NCBI GenBank assembly: GCA_030435675.1
Contig: CM059623.1
Location: 3,002,012 to 3,066,011 of the forward strand
Direction of reading: 5' to 3'
DNA from: Steinernema hermaphroditum
Lineage: Eukaryota; Nematoda; Chromadorea; Rhabditida; Steinernematidae
Length of the DNA: 64,000 nt
Every line of letters begins with the position of its first letter. Positions within the stretch are counted from its first letter, which is position 1. Positions 43,446 to 55,999 of this stretch are shown here, piece after piece. The position numbers were made by a program, and so were the translations under genes. The notes beneath the pieces are model-generated. The model saw nothing but the letters and a program-made list of their open reading frames with translations. It was not told where the DNA came from and did no database searches.

Positions 43446-44400
43446 CGGAAGTGCAAAACAATTTGACCATCGGTGTTCAGAGATTGCTCTAGTAGGAGAA
43501 GCTGCTGTTTAACCTTTGACATCCTGTCTTGAAAATAAACCCAAAAATGCGACATAAACGCCATCGAAAGCTGAGTCACTATGCTAAATTTTATTCATAT
43601 TTTTTGTATTTTTTATTACATCATTGTTACTTTTTATCACATCATTACTTATTTATAGCCCTTCCCACCTATTTCTATTTAAAAACACCAATACAAAGTC
43701 GCGTGTATTTGGCAAGATTGTCTGTTATCGAAAGGTACAAAACTTACATACGTAATTACTTTTTTTTTACTTTTAAATAAACACTATTTTTCTGAATGAA
43801 ATTGCATAACTTCAGCCAGTTGTGGAGATACGCCACGTGAGGACAACACGACAGAACTCACGTAAAACAGCTTTCGTTTTCTCAACTTTTTTCGCACTGT
43901 TCTCACGATTTTTCCGATAAAAACCACAGCAAACATGTTTGTCTCCTGTCAACGTTAAAAATAGGTTAGATTGGCTCTCAAAAAGTTTCTGGGAGCGTTC
44001 GCACGCTCGATCAGTTGATCTGTTTTGATGTAAATAAATGTAGGAATTATGAATGAAGCTACTTGAATATTTCGCCAGAAAAAAAAGTGTTTTCATCACA
44101 CTACTACTGACGCATCCACACACGGCTAAGGAGGTCAGTAGTTCAAACATGCTGAAGCCATAGTCGTGCCGATTTTCTGGGCTAGCTACAAATGCACTAT
44201 AGGTGCTTCATGACGAGAATGTGCCCTCATGTCCGTATATGTTATATGAAGAAATAAGATCGTGGATAGCCGTCGGATTTGAGGGTTCAGAAGGAGTCAT
44301 ATATAGAGCGGAAGACAGAGGAGGCAGGCGGAAGGAGTCGACCTATTTCTAGAGCTGCCTATTAGACTCACTACAGATTTCATGGATCGGACTAATCGAG
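43446..44400. other. Gene-free AT-rich stretch
   Basis: Very T-rich at 43590-43680 on the + strand. No gene evidence. Confidence 0.35.
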
Positions 44401-44407
44401 CTCCATT

Positions 44408-44810
44408 AGTTTAGAAATTCAAGCCCTCTGGGCAAAAAGGGCCATAGACTTGTTTTGACATAGAATCAAATTGTTTCTGGATCGACGTTCTACAAACCTG
44501 CTGATCTAGCCCCTGTGGAGCAGTGTCTGAGATCCTCTAAGACCAATGCCAAATGACCAAAGATCTAAAGTGGATCGGATCCGCAAGCTGCATACTTTCA
44601 GGCTTAATCACTTTAGAAATTCAAGTAAAAGTCGAATAACTTTTCCCTAGTTGACCCACAGAGTCAATGTGCTTGCCACAAACCTACTCATCTCAAACCT
44701 GATCTGACTCTGAGCCATGCCTGCACTGGAGCAGAACCTAAGTGACTCTAAAATACGAACCAACGCCAACAGACTAAGGATCGGACCCGACAACTGCATA
44801 CGGTAGTCGC
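44408..44810. repeat. Two-copy tandem duplication, unit about 200 bp
   Basis: TTTAGAAATTCAAG, CTAAGTGACTCTAA-like and GGATCGGA.CCG.CAA..GCATAC words occur in the same order at 44410-44605 and 44608-44805. Diverged and non-coding. Confidence 0.5.
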
Positions 44811-44929
44811 TGAACTTCCAGAATCTAAACGAACAACACAGCCACCACCTACCAAACCCTCAAAGTGGGTGTCGACCACGTTCCGCACCCTCAAGTCGCA
44901 GATGTAAGAATCAAAATTAAATCCTCCGT

Positions 44930-45335
44930 ATGAATAAGCCACATGGCCGTCCGTTTTTTCGACTCCTGCAACGACAAATCCAATCACACCCACAAGCAAA
45001 AAGGAAGCGCGCGAACGCAATGACGCATGCACCAAAAAACGTTCAGGCAACAGCGCGATGCTGCTTCTCTCTAGCTTCACGCGCGTGGAGTGACGTGCTG
45101 GCCAGCAGCGCCGACGGCGGCGGCTGCTCGTGCATTCATGGAACCCACGAACTGAGCTACTGCCGGCGGCGACGCGTAAAAACAGCTCAGTAGGTCGAGT
45201 GACGCCATCGGGCCGCCCTCCACCCTCACCTCCCCCTAATCCAGCGCGGCCACCCTCACCCCACCCTCACCAGGAAAATAGCAAAAAACACGGACACAAT
45301 TCAATTAGCAGACGTGGTAGCTGTGTGTGGTATAA
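44930..45335. promoter_or_regulatory. GC-rich block with CCACCCTCACC repeats
   Basis: Pyrimidine-rich CCACCCTCACC words repeat at 45217-45270. GGAGTGACGTGCTGG is a CRE-like half site. ORFs on both strands conflict. Candidate regulatory DNA. Confidence 0.25.
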
Positions 45336-45339
45336 ATAG

Positions 45340-46560
45340 TTAATTAGCTTCGCGTCTTAGGGGATGACATGATGATGCGATGATATTAAGGCGATTCGAG
45401 TCAAAACAACGATGTCATCTTTTGCGGTTCGACCGACTCGAGATGGCGATGGCATAATCAGTATTAGGCATGCATGGTGCGTGCAGCAGGAATGCGAAAA
45501 CACATCGTGATAAGTGGTGACGAATTTGTTGTTTTGGCGAGGGTGGAGTGCACCTAGGTGGAAATGTGGCCACCACTTAGTGTCTGTTTTGGACGTTTCG
45601 ATGTTGACAACTTTGGAAGGAAGGAAGCCGGGTAGGAGGTTCCAGGCCACTGCACCGATTTGTGACTCTGCAACACAACAACAACTGGTGCAAAACACAA
45701 AATATGCCTTGGATAAAGGGGTATATTAGCAATTATAGAGATTTGAGGAAGACGAGGGTACAATATACCCAGTTGTGATAAGCGTTTCAAAATTCTGACC
45801 AGTCAATTCGGGAAGGAATGCCACGTGGACTTTTTCAAATTTAGTCGGCGGTCTTCATGCTCACTAATTTACAAATCAAGAACCAAATGTGAGTATGATA
45901 TACAGCACAATCATAACAAAAGAAGACCCGGCTTTGTGGTACTGGATCGAGAGCTGACCGTTGATTTTCTTTCATCTATATCATCGACCAGATCTTGAGT
46001 ATTATGATTTTCTCAAATGAGCTTTACAGTGATGTGAATCTTGTACTGCACAAGCAGTATTCCCAACTACGGTAAAATGAGTGCATACATCTTGACAATA
46101 TGAACCATGTAGTCATTTTAATGCGATTTTCGATGGGTGTTATTTCGATGTCAGCTTGTTCAACTCGATCTGAGGTAGGCATTTCAAAAGGTTCCCCTAT
46201 GAGATATGGATGGAATGGTTTTTGACTGAAAAAAGTTCGATTTTGTACCTGAATATTGCTCAGGTCCTTTGAGCTTAAGGTGAAGTACCTGTGTGTCAAT
46301 TTTCGGCTCGATCTGAGTCGGGCAAACCGACCATCTATAAAAGCAACCAAATACACAAAAAACAGCTGTAGCCTTCATCTCAAATATATGGAATTCACAT
46401 ACTTGAACGGCTGAGCCGGAAGCCGACTATGCAATCTAACCCGAATGACGTTGCTCATCATTTTGCGTCGACACGATGCAACAATTAAGGCGAATTTACT
46501 CCTACGTGCTCAATTATCCCACAGCCGATTAGACCACAAACCGGCGCGTTTTCAAAATTA
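45340..46560. other. Gene-free stretch
   Basis: No gene evidence beyond short conflicting ORFs. Confidence 0.35.
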
Positions 46561-47220
46561 ACCGAATTTGTGTCTTGCACGTACCGCTGCAACCTCTTGT
46601 TTTCTCGAGAAATCCTGCCCAAAACTATCTTGAGTCGATCTATGCTCTTTCTCGACGATTCTCAGATCTCCCCCCGCTGAATCAGCATGAATATTCATAA
46701 GATCGCCGCTCATTCTCGGCAGCAATGATATCATCTTTTCGCGAAGGTGGAATTCTCCGATTCACTGCAGGACCTCTGATCTTCGGCGGAAAACAAAATT
46801 TGACCAAAAAGAGCTTAAAATAGCCGTGCACTCTGGCATCATGCAGAGAACACTAAAAATAGAGCAATAATTGGTCGTGCCCAAGAACATATAAAAAAGG
46901 TCGAGGTTCGGGCCGGCCCGGAAGTTTGGGTCTATTTACTCAAGAGGCCCTTTGTGCTTTGAACTTTCTTTATCTACACTCATCAGTAATGACGTATGCG
47001 ACGGCGGTCCCGGCGCGATTGACCTGCTTCGGACGACCTAATAACATAATATATTATTCTTTGATCGGAACACTAGCTCACATGCATGCGTAATGCGTTT
47101 TCCGCGCACTCCACATTGTTGGCCACCCTCGCTCCAAGGGCAATTTCGCGAGCGCATAAACAACTCATCCGCCGAAAATAGACAGAGAACGGGCCGGCAT
47201 GCCGAAAGATGAAGAGAATT
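46560..47220. promoter_or_regulatory. Mixed-composition block with POU-dimer-like palindrome
   Basis: ATGAATATTCAT (46687-46698) is a perfect 12-bp palindrome resembling POU homodimer sites. GCAATGATATCATC and CATGCATGCG follow. No exon frame is seen. Confidence 0.25.
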
Positions 47221-47245
47221 GGAAATATTAAACAGCAACCGTTGG

Positions 47246-47299
47246 TTGTCGAAACCTGGTATCAGTCAGAAGGTCAGGGGTTCGAATCCGTCCTCAGAC
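47246..47299 (+). repeat. SINE-like tRNA-derived element, copy 5
   Basis: ACCTGGTATCAGTCAGAAGG, TCAGGGGTTCGAATCCGTCC. Faces copy 6 about 115 bp away. Confidence 0.6.
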
Positions 47300-47414
47300 A
47301 AATATTTTTCCTTTCCATCTTTTCTTGACATAATCTATTTTATCGCCTTAAATTTAATGAAATGAAATTGAAACATGTGAAGGAACATGGAAAAAAGTAC
47401 ACAAAAAAAGTTTT

Positions 47415-47500
47415 GCCCGCGGGCGGATTCGAACCTCCGACTTTCTGGCTGATACCAGTTCGTACCGGTTTTAAACCGAGTGTACCCTGGTTACCTGAGC
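47415..47500 (-). repeat. SINE-like tRNA-derived element, copy 6 (longest)
   Basis: On the minus strand it begins GCTCAGGTAACCAGGGTACA, has the CTGGTATCAGCCAG arm, then GGAGGTTCGAATCCGCCCGC and GGGC, followed by AAAACTTTTTTT, a Pol III terminator. A small Pol III-transcribed RNA is possible. The 5' half lacks a good A box and the acceptor does not close, so a standard tRNA is excluded. Confidence 0.65.
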
Positions 47501-47509
47501 AATGATTCA

Positions 47510-48920
47510 TATTCGACCACCACTTCTATGAAACACATTGGTGTTTATAAAAATCGTCAGCTGAACCCAGGATACGGACACTTACCGTACGCTTTGGTAT
47601 GCCTCCAAAAGATTGTTTGACAGTGAAAAATCCCGTGCACTAGTCAAAATGGTAATTGACTTTTCAGAAAGTTTCCGGCATATTTAAAAGTGGAAGCTGG
47701 TAAAAAAACCAAAAATAAAAAAAAAGACACAATGAGGAGAGACTTGGGAGAATCAAAATATAGAAACAAAATAGGGAGAGATACTGTTATTCTTCTAAGT
47801 TATTCCTGCAGAGGGTGTTCACCTTTGATAGAGCTGAAACTAGTACACGACTAGATCTACATGAGTTAACGATAACCCCAATATTATGTACAGACCTGAC
47901 CGCTTAAACGCCCCTGGAGGGTTGCGTCCAAACCAGTATGGGTAATATTGCTTTTTGATTGGGTGTATCTATCTAAAGGCAGGTTCTTTAGGTTCTCCAC
48001 CTCGCTCAAGCTACGTCCTCACAGAAGTCTCTACTTTGGTCATTGCCACCTTGCAATCCCCATCTGTTCATTGATGTCCCAAACTAATCATCACTAAACG
48101 AATTTCCGGACCGTTTTCCGCCCTAACGCATTTCCGTCGTTACCGCCACTGCAGTCGATGATCTCCCACGTACAATGAGCTGTCAGGAAGTCGTCGCACA
48201 TCGCCTAGGCGCCGTCGTCCGGTGCTTGACGATCTCGAAAACGTTGTGCGGGTGGCAAATTAGATGTTGTGCTGTAGGGGCGAGCGGCGAGTAAATTGTT
48301 GCTATTTGTGTGTGTGTCGTTAAACAGATTAAAGAGTAACTTATGTGTGTGTGATGTCACATGGACCTAAGTGGAACGGAAAACAATTCTAATTAGGTCA
48401 GATGTTTTTGAGCTGGACGTGCACTCGCAAATTACCAGATCAAACAGAAAACAAAACGTTCGGAAGAGGCGTAAGGGCACGGGTGAATGAATTATGTATC
48501 CGCTACGTATTTAACTGATCAAATTTTAGCGTCATTCTGTGACCTATCCTTGCTCGTAGGATGAAGAAAGTAAATATGAATAGAGAACTAAGTAAGCAAG
48601 ACAAAAATAATCGAAGGTTAATTCAGAAAAGATGGTGGAAGGGCAACTGAACAATTCTCACTGTAACGGTTTATGTGCTGCCGGACGGTGAACAAGCCAT
48701 TCAGTCGTTCGGCACATAAACAAATAAGTGAATCAGGGAGTTATTCGTGATCGGGTACCCATGTACACAAACAAATTACTGACTCATGAATTGTGTGTTT
48801 TAGTCAGTTTCGGGTTGCTTCCGGAGAAACGTAGGTCACTGTTTTTGTAGGAATCTTTTAAGTGGGTCGATTTGTAAACTTAAAGGGAATTTTGAAAATA
48901 ATAATCAATGAAAAATGGTC
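47510..48920. other. Gene-free stretch
   Basis: A GC-richer patch at 48080-48290 contains TTTCCGCCCTAACGC and GGCGCCGTCGTCCGG. No coding evidence. Confidence 0.3.
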
Positions 48921-48924
48921 GGTG

Positions 48925-49320
48925 GCAATCGATCGGATCATCGCAGTTGAACATCGCTGAATGAACTGAGTGATCGGTCGTTCTCGCCTCGGCTCCCAGA
49001 AAGCCTGGAAGACCGTGGTTCTATCCATATGGTCAAGAACGTAGTCGCCACCATTCGAGCACTGAAGTCTGCGCGTTTTACGGTGGAATTCCTCCTTTGC
49101 CCTGTCTCATTATGCTTCATCATTGCTATGCAACAGGAATCAGCTCTTAGACACCCACCAAAAAAACGACCATCAAAATAGCGTTCAAGGGGCAAGAAGG
49201 AATTCTCTCCGACAACCTCGCTCCCGCTGGCAACAAGGTAAAACAATCGGAGACATGCAAAACCATGTGCTAAAAACCATAGTTGAAAACAGATGTGGGA
49301 ATGGCTCGCAACGAGTGTAG
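48925..49320 (+). repeat. GC-rich retroposon-like repeat, diverged copy
   Basis: GAACTGAGTGATCGGTCGTTCTC, CGGCTCCCAGAAAGCCTGGAA and GACCGTGGTTC align with 912-1005 of copy 1. The 3' half is diverged and lacks the AATAAA end. Confidence 0.55.
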
Positions 49321-49666
49321 TCATGACTCACTGCGAACTCTACATTGGCTTGCGCCGGTTTAATCTTAGTTTCCCATCCCAGGATCTACGTCGAACTGAA
49401 GTCTGCACAACTGTTTATGAACTCATGAACACGAGGTCGATGAATGGAAATCTAAACCTAGTAACTGAAAAGGAGTCAAAACCGGACCCGGAAAATGGTA
49501 GCTAGGGCAGTGACCAGTTCGATCTTGCAAACAGCGAAGCAGTGGGTGACAAAATTGCTCTGGGCATAACTTCCGAAGGGAGTTCACATGCTGCCAACAA
49601 ATGAGATTCTTCTAGAGCTACCTTTCCACCATGTTTCAGGCCGGTCTGAGGTGGACACTTCGAAAG

Positions 49667-49811
49667 TATCGAGGGCAGATGAGACATGCCCTTTGATGGA
49701 CAGTCTAGACAGCTATCTCATCCTATATATAGCGTGTATCGCTGAGTCATTGTATTTTCGTGAGTGCCTCGAGGTCGTGTACCTCTTATGTCTCAACATA
49801 ACATCACAACA
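49667..49811 (+). mobile_element. Solo LTR (family A), diverged
   Basis: The first base pairs are mutated (TATCGAGGGCAGA instead of TGTTGAGGGCAGA); the end is CACAACA. The TATA-like CTATATATAGCG is kept. Flanks carry an exact 5-bp duplication, GAAAG (49662-49666 and 49812-49816), which proves the boundaries despite the mutated terminus. Confidence 0.85.
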
Positions 49812-50029
49812 GAAAGGTTTCATTATTCAAAGATCAGACCAGAGAAGACCAGGTGTATGTCCCTTTTATCAAGCGCCCCTTGTCTCTGATCGTCTGCGCT
49901 CTCTTCGCACCGCTTCTCACGCTCTCTCGGCAGCTATATAGTCTAAATACTCTCCCGCATCCATCCCGTTGCCTACCGTATCCACAACCTAATCTGTGAT
50001 GTCAACGTCGCAACGCCTTCATTCATTAT

Positions 50030-50625
50030 GCACTGTTTATATCTCATAATCACCTCACTTACGCGTCGCTCGTTTTATTTTTTGTTTTTTTTTCGCACCT
50101 CGCAGACACGCATCTCATCTTTCTTAAAAATGCAATTTTATGCAAATTCCGCCTTCGCTGCACAAACAACGAACGCCGTGTTTTCGCGGCAAAAGTTATT
50201 TTCACTCTTCTTCGCGATCTCTAGCACACCGCACTCCGAGATTAATTTCTGTTTTCCGGCCACAAGTACAACCTCACGCTCATCAATCTACTTCCCTCCT
50301 CACAGGCGCTTCTCCGAACGTGTGCGGCGGTAATTAATGCAAATTTATTTTATATTTTCGTCCCACGTCATCCCCTGTTAAAAATAACAAAACACAAGCG
50401 ACGCACTCTGGCCTGGAACTGAACAAAGTTGATCGTTCATCCCGGCTGTCCTCGAGTGTGACGGGGAAGAAGAAGGAGAAGAGTAAAAACACGACAAAGC
50501 ACGTCACTGTTTCGTTAATTAGCCTCGCCGCTCTCCAGGGGTCGTGTTTATTTTTTGGAACGAGCGATGAGCACGGAACAAAGTAGAAACGACGTGTTTT
50601 ACGTAGGCTTGGATGCCACAAGAAA
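50030..50625. promoter_or_regulatory. Block with two octamer sites, candidate enhancer
   Basis: Exact POU octamers ATGCAAAT lie at 50140-50147 and 50337-50344, the second inside GGTAATTAATGCAAATTTATT. Also TTCGCGGCAAAAG and TAATTAGCCTC. Short conflicting ORFs; no splice-bounded exon. Confidence 0.35.
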
Positions 50626-50639
50626 GTAGGGATTTCCCC

Positions 50640-51930
50640 GAGCGCTTAATAGTGGGACTGCTTAATATTTCGCAGCGATACATCTTCGGAAATAGGTGGA
50701 AATGAGAAACGTTTCAAAGCAAAGAAAACATTAGACTCAAGATAGACTGAAGGCGTCGTTTTTTCAATAGATTCGAACGTCCTGTGAAAGACTCATGTAT
50801 GCCAATGTCACAGTTGAAAATCTCCCTCGAAGATTTGGAAAGCAACTCAAGAAAAACTCAATTTAGAGAACTCAATTTTTGTGCTTTTCTAACAGCGCCA
50901 TAACAGATCCTCTCAGGCAATGGATAAAGATTCGAGCCCGGTCTATGTACAAGGTTTCACGGATAACTATTCGAAAATCGACTCCGAACCGCAACATCGA
51001 CTTTCAAAATCTGTCTCGTGGAAGATACTACTGCCAGGATCTTAAAAAAGGCTTGATGGTCTATAGTGATGAGCGTTTTTTTTACAACAAGGGTTCCTTT
51101 GGGAAGAGTCCAAAAATTTCTGAAGATTTCTCCATGTTCTTTCTATGTGATGAACATGGGGCTTTCAAGAGTGTCATTCTCCCATCAAGTTGAAAGATAT
51201 ACATTGGTAGAGGTTAGAGGATTCCGTTGCGTTTTCATCTGTGCAATTAAACGTTATAGCCAAGTTATACAAGATGTGGGCCACACACTGCGTTGCACGG
51301 CATGCATCATATGTAGCACAAAGCAAAAATCTTTTCAATCTACAAAAATGAAAACTAATCTAGAGCGAGCGGCAGAATCTACAATCCAAAAATTACGAGT
51401 CTGGCCTGTTGCCATTGCACTACACCGTCGAGGTTTCTTTCCGTTGAACAAAAGAGTTATTCTTCAAGCATCATGACTTTCAATGCAACAGAGACGGATG
51501 AGTTCTCGGTTTAGAAGGAACGTCCCACGGAAGCTTCTGAACCACGAAATATGTCACAGGGTCTTTGGGGTTCCGCACAGTTCTTCCCTCATTTTGGCGA
51601 CTTCTTCAGTGACTTCTTGATTCCGTGAAACTCCGCCTATACATAGTAAGCAAAATAAGGTGTGTTGAAAATGTTGGGAAAGTTCCATGAAACAGAACAT
51701 GAGAAGCAGAAAGTGCGAACCTACGTGAGAAAAAGAATTTGACTAAATTCCAACACAAAAATAGGCGTTTCGAGAAGTTCTTTGTAGACGAACGGAAAAG
51801 TGAGTTAGTCACCACCTCCGCCTTCCCCTCGTGTTGTCCAAAAATAGCACCATTGAGTGCGTGGAACTTCTCATCCCGGAACAAACAAAACACACAGATG
51901 TCCAAAAATGAGAATAGAAGGACCACCTAC
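50640..51930. other. Gene-free stretch
   Basis: ORFs of 104-136 codons overlap on opposite strands without shared codon structure. No gene called. Confidence 0.3.
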
Positions 51931-51934
51931 GTCA

Positions 51935-52065
51935 TTAAGCGGGGAGGACGGCGACCCGCTGGGCCCTCGGGATTTGACGTCACACCGAGTGCATCACCCC
52001 CTCAAGCGGCGTCGCCGACGACGAGGCTAATCACTGTTGCAAAGCGAGCAAAAAACGACGGTGTA
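51935..52065. promoter_or_regulatory. GC-rich block with CRE
   Basis: Contains a perfect TGACGTCA (51975-51982) in GC-rich sequence that stands out from its flanks. Confidence 0.25.
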
Positions 52066-52349
52066 TGATGATTCAGGGAAGTAGTTGCGTCAACGGGCGT
52101 CAAACAGGCCTGAGCTGGACGCGCGGACACCTGTCCTCAGCGGGTGGAGAAGTTTTGTGTTTTCGGGTCGACGTCATTTTTGGCGAAACACTGCGTCACA
52201 GGTGATTTGTTCGCGGAAGACACATTGCTTCAGGGGAGTTTATATGAGGTAAGGAAATTGATGACTGGCACTTTAACGTGCTTGTTCGATTGGCCTTTTA
52301 GAGGTGTGATCACTGATTGTGGGTGTTTTAAGATTTGAAGAAGAAGTTA

Positions 52350-52450
52350 CATAAAAGTCCAAAAGCACTTAGATGATCTCTTTTGCGTGCCTATGCAATT
52401 TTCGACGCAGAAAACAGTGATGGGTGTGATTTGGAGGCTTGTGTTTTCAG
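52350..52450. mobile_element. Relic of the 40-kb foldback element family
   Basis: AGATGATCTCTTTTGCGTGC, CTATGCAATTTTCGACGCAGA and TTTGGAGGCTTGTG match the right arm of the foldback element at 40857-40928. Ends are lost. Confidence 0.55.
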
Positions 52451-52639
52451 CGGCAGCTTGCTGTGAGTCGTCCCCTTTCTTTGGCATCTGGATCAGCCCC
52501 CTCAGATTTCCGCCTTTCCTTTGGGACATCGACCTCGGATTTTCACCGTCACCTTTAGACTTGAACATTCCCCCTTGGGTGTTCTATTCCAAGAAGACGG
52601 TGGAAATTCGAAGGGTCAGATTCGTCATCCAGAGGAATG

Positions 52640-54780
52640 ACTGAAAGGGCTATATGCCGTGATTTACGTCATTTACTGACTGATGCTAGATCTTATGTGA
52701 TGGGCAACCTAAATTTGAAAACAATTTTTAAAGACTCTCACTGCTAGAAACAGCACATTTAGAGAATTACCTTAACCGGTGAAGATCTGGAGCGGATTTG
52801 CAGTAGTAACATTGTTTCCTAGCCAAGAGCTCTCCCACCGTACCTGAAGGAACCCACTGGCCTTGAAGCACCGTCGCTCACAAACTCGTCTTTCGTTTGC
52901 CCCACCCATCGTACATATGGGTGTGGTCACACAGGTTTAGCATACGGTATTGGACGGCTAAGCCGCCAAATACGTACCGTAATCTCCATTATCGTTAATT
53001 GTGTTTTTACCATTTTGGATTACTGGGGGACGAACTCGCCGGTGACGCGTTCCCTAATCGCGTTCCCTGATCGTCTTAGGAGGCAATTTGTCTTCGCACG
53101 CGGTTAAGAAGAGAGCCTACCCTTGTGGAAAGGTTCAATGATTATGCCTGTCATCACTACAGAAGCGAACACAATATGTCATATGCCGTGGAATCTGAAA
53201 CGACGATTATTAAAAAGGTAATGCGTAATGGTTACGCACACGATCATAAACACGAAATTCTATTTTTGATTCATCGCTAATCAACACGCACCATATCAAG
53301 AGTCGAATAAGATATCCCAGAATGTAGCCATAAAGAAGACTAGTACAAGAAAACGAATCTGGGAATATAAACGGAGTACGCATATCAACAGTCGGCGAAA
53401 TATAGGCACATATCTCTTTAAAACACTGAGACCAGATAATGAATAATCAATGTCCCCGCAACCAGACCATACGAATATGACCTGTACCCAATAGATTTGT
53501 GCAAAACCCTGGAATCTGGCTCGTTGTAGATTACTCCCATTAGAGCCCTTTCGGTGAGTTGGGTGCGCCATGGAACCAAAACCGATATCCGACTTTTTGG
53601 TTCGGTCCATTTCTAAAAATGGGGTTCGACTGTTGGCAGATGGAGATTTTTTGTACCCTTTCAGTATCTATTGTCCACGAAAATTACATGTCAATCTGAT
53701 CGTTATGACCATACGACACAGATTCGTATTTCACTCAAAGTATTCACCGTTGGCTCCTGATAAGATCATTTTCGACCTCTCCACCTTATTCTGAGTGGCT
53801 TCCTCTGATGTAGTGATTTTTGGATGGCCACTAATGAGAGTAACATCGAGCGAAGAGGAACTTCTCAGCTTCAAAAGGAACTTCCCAACTAAAATTGGAG
53901 AGCCACTGTTGAGGCCAGCTTGAAAATGTAAGGTCTCCGGCAGTCGTACTTTTTATGAATTCAACAGCCATTTTCCCACAGTTGGTGTACATACATTACT
54001 TTGCATTTCGTAATCTCAAGGTGCCTGATTAGTGACTATCAAAACAGAATTCTTCCCTAGAATTCTTTTTCTTCTCCGACGCGCCAGTCGTTTTAGCTCT
54101 GGGAGTAAACAGTGCGAAAATAGAGGACACTTACGGGGTGATCCGTTTTCAACATAACAACCCAATAATAAATATTGTCTTGGTAGTTCACCGTCGAACA
54201 ATAAAACATGTGACTCTCTGAGTGTTATCCGGTGCAAACGGCGCTACCGATGGGAACCAGCAGCGTGTATTGTAAAAGAAAGAGAACTTCCAGTGATTGC
54301 CTTCAGCAACCATGGTCTGAAGACTTTTGTTTAAGACTTTTTTCTCGATACTAAGACTTTTTGCTTTGTCCAAAAATCCGACGGGTTCTACGGCATGGAT
54401 ATCTGGGATAAAACTAAGACGGGTAGATAATCTGTTTTGACATACCGTATATGGATTGTACGTCAAAGATTGTCGATTTGGACATCGCGACAGGTACAAC
54501 ACGTCATTATTATGCTCTGGAGAACACTCATAGAATACTCTACTCAAATTTTAATCCTCCTGTTTAGTCGAAAACGTCGATTAACAGTTTCTGCAGATGA
54601 ATGACTATCACGATTAAGCAATAAGGGGGGAAACATAACACTCATCAACCGGAAATCAAAATAGCACCAGACATTAGGTCCCACAGGATTCGAATCGCCC
54701 TCGAACGCACCCCATAATGCAATGGAGTCCACCCTCAATCCTCACATCAAACACTAACGAGATCAAGAGCTGAAAATCTG
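52640..54780. other. Gene-free stretch
   Basis: AT-rich to mixed sequence with short ORFs only. No repeat family recognised. Confidence 0.3.
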
Positions 54781-55000
54781 GCGCTTTTAAACTTGGCCGC
54801 GAGGCCCGCCCCTGCGCGTCAGCGCCCCAACTTAGCTCATCACTTCCCGCAAACTTCCCCACTCCAGCGTGTTTAACCATGTCGGGCGGAGGAAGTTCGT
54901 CACCAACGCGCCGACGCCGGAGATCGCTCGTCAGTGGTGCAAGCCGCGACACGCGCCCAAGTGGGGCACGTTTGACGCAACTTTTAGAGATGTTTATGCA
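54780..55000 (+). other. GC-rich block, possible first exon
   Basis: AACCATGTCGGGCGG at 54875-54889 gives a well-placed ATG (54879), and the frame reads MSGGGSSSPTRRRRRSLVSG onward. After about 37 codons it enters AT-rich sequence with no clear donor, then stops at 55121. A 202-codon minus frame also covers the region. Equally likely a regulatory block. Confidence 0.2.
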
Positions 55001-55769
55001 ATGTTTCGCTAAGAGGATAAAATATTTTCGTGAAAGAGATGTACACGTGCAAGAGCGTGCGTATGTAGATGTCTGGCCGTGCACGAAAAGGAAACGGGTG
55101 CTCAAGGACAGCTGTCCATAAACGACAGACGATTTGGAATGAAAATAAAAGTGATTCATGATTTGTTGCAGAAAAACACTGCTGAAATTGTTCAACATTA
55201 GCTTACTGGACATATATAAACGGCAGAAACCAATCTCTAAGACGTAACCAAACAAGTTTAGACCATTACATTCGAGTGTCATCAGAGCGGGAGATAATCC
55301 GCCTCTGTTTTGATATACCGTATACGTGGAAGGCGCAACATGCAGACCCAGAACCCATCTCTACGAAAAGGGATTACGAGCTTCGAAGCTGTTCCTCTCC
55401 CCCAAACGCCCCGAGGAGAAGATATTCCGTCGCCGCTTCTGGAGGTTCGACGTTCCCATCATTGCGTGATAGCTAATAGTCATTTTTCGCCTTGGGAAAG
55501 CTTTCATTGTTTCCATTAAGTATAGTTCTTGTCCACTTCGTTGAGACCACATCCGCTTTAACCATCTTACCGTGGAAAATCCAACCTCTTAGAGGTCCTC
55601 GGATATTAAGAGGATCTACCGAAACATTTTCGAGTCTATGTCCTTTGCTTTTATTATCCCGACAACGAGTGCCTACAAGAAGCGCGCCTCAACTTATTTC
55701 TCAGAAGTTCAGAACTGGCCTATGCGAAAAAAAAGACCTCACGAAACCACTATCAAAACGATGAGGTGT

Positions 55770-55990
55770 TAGCCCCCAGCCAGGTTCGAACCTGTGTGCT
55801 CAAAAATAGAAATAAAAACACTTCGAAGGTTGCGGGCTATGTCACTTGGGTGCATGATGATAATTGGAAGCATCCAAGGAGGATTATCCGAGACAACCAC
55901 ATTCAATGTTGGCTGGAAATAGATTTATGTTTTTTGAAAAAAAAATTAGGGGACCAGGGGTTCAAACCCAGGATGGTCCGCCAAGGGTCT
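55770..55990. repeat. Two opposed tRNA-arm-like motifs
   Basis: CAGGTTCGAACCTG (55790-55803) is a perfect 14-bp palindrome containing a B box. GACCAGGGGTTCAAACCCAGG lies at 55951-55971. They may be remnants of the B-box hairpin or tRNA-derived families. Confidence 0.4.
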
Positions 55991-55999
55991 TGTTATTGC

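Noticed and set aside
47415..47500. Functional tRNA gene
   Set aside because: The B box and terminator are good, but the acceptor stem does not pair and the A box is poor; related degenerate copies show it is a repeat family.
54674..55282. 202-codon minus-strand ORF, one of the longest in the window
   Set aside because: It spans an AT-rich half and a GC-rich half with an abrupt change in amino-acid composition, and has no recognisable domain, no splice context and a competing + frame.
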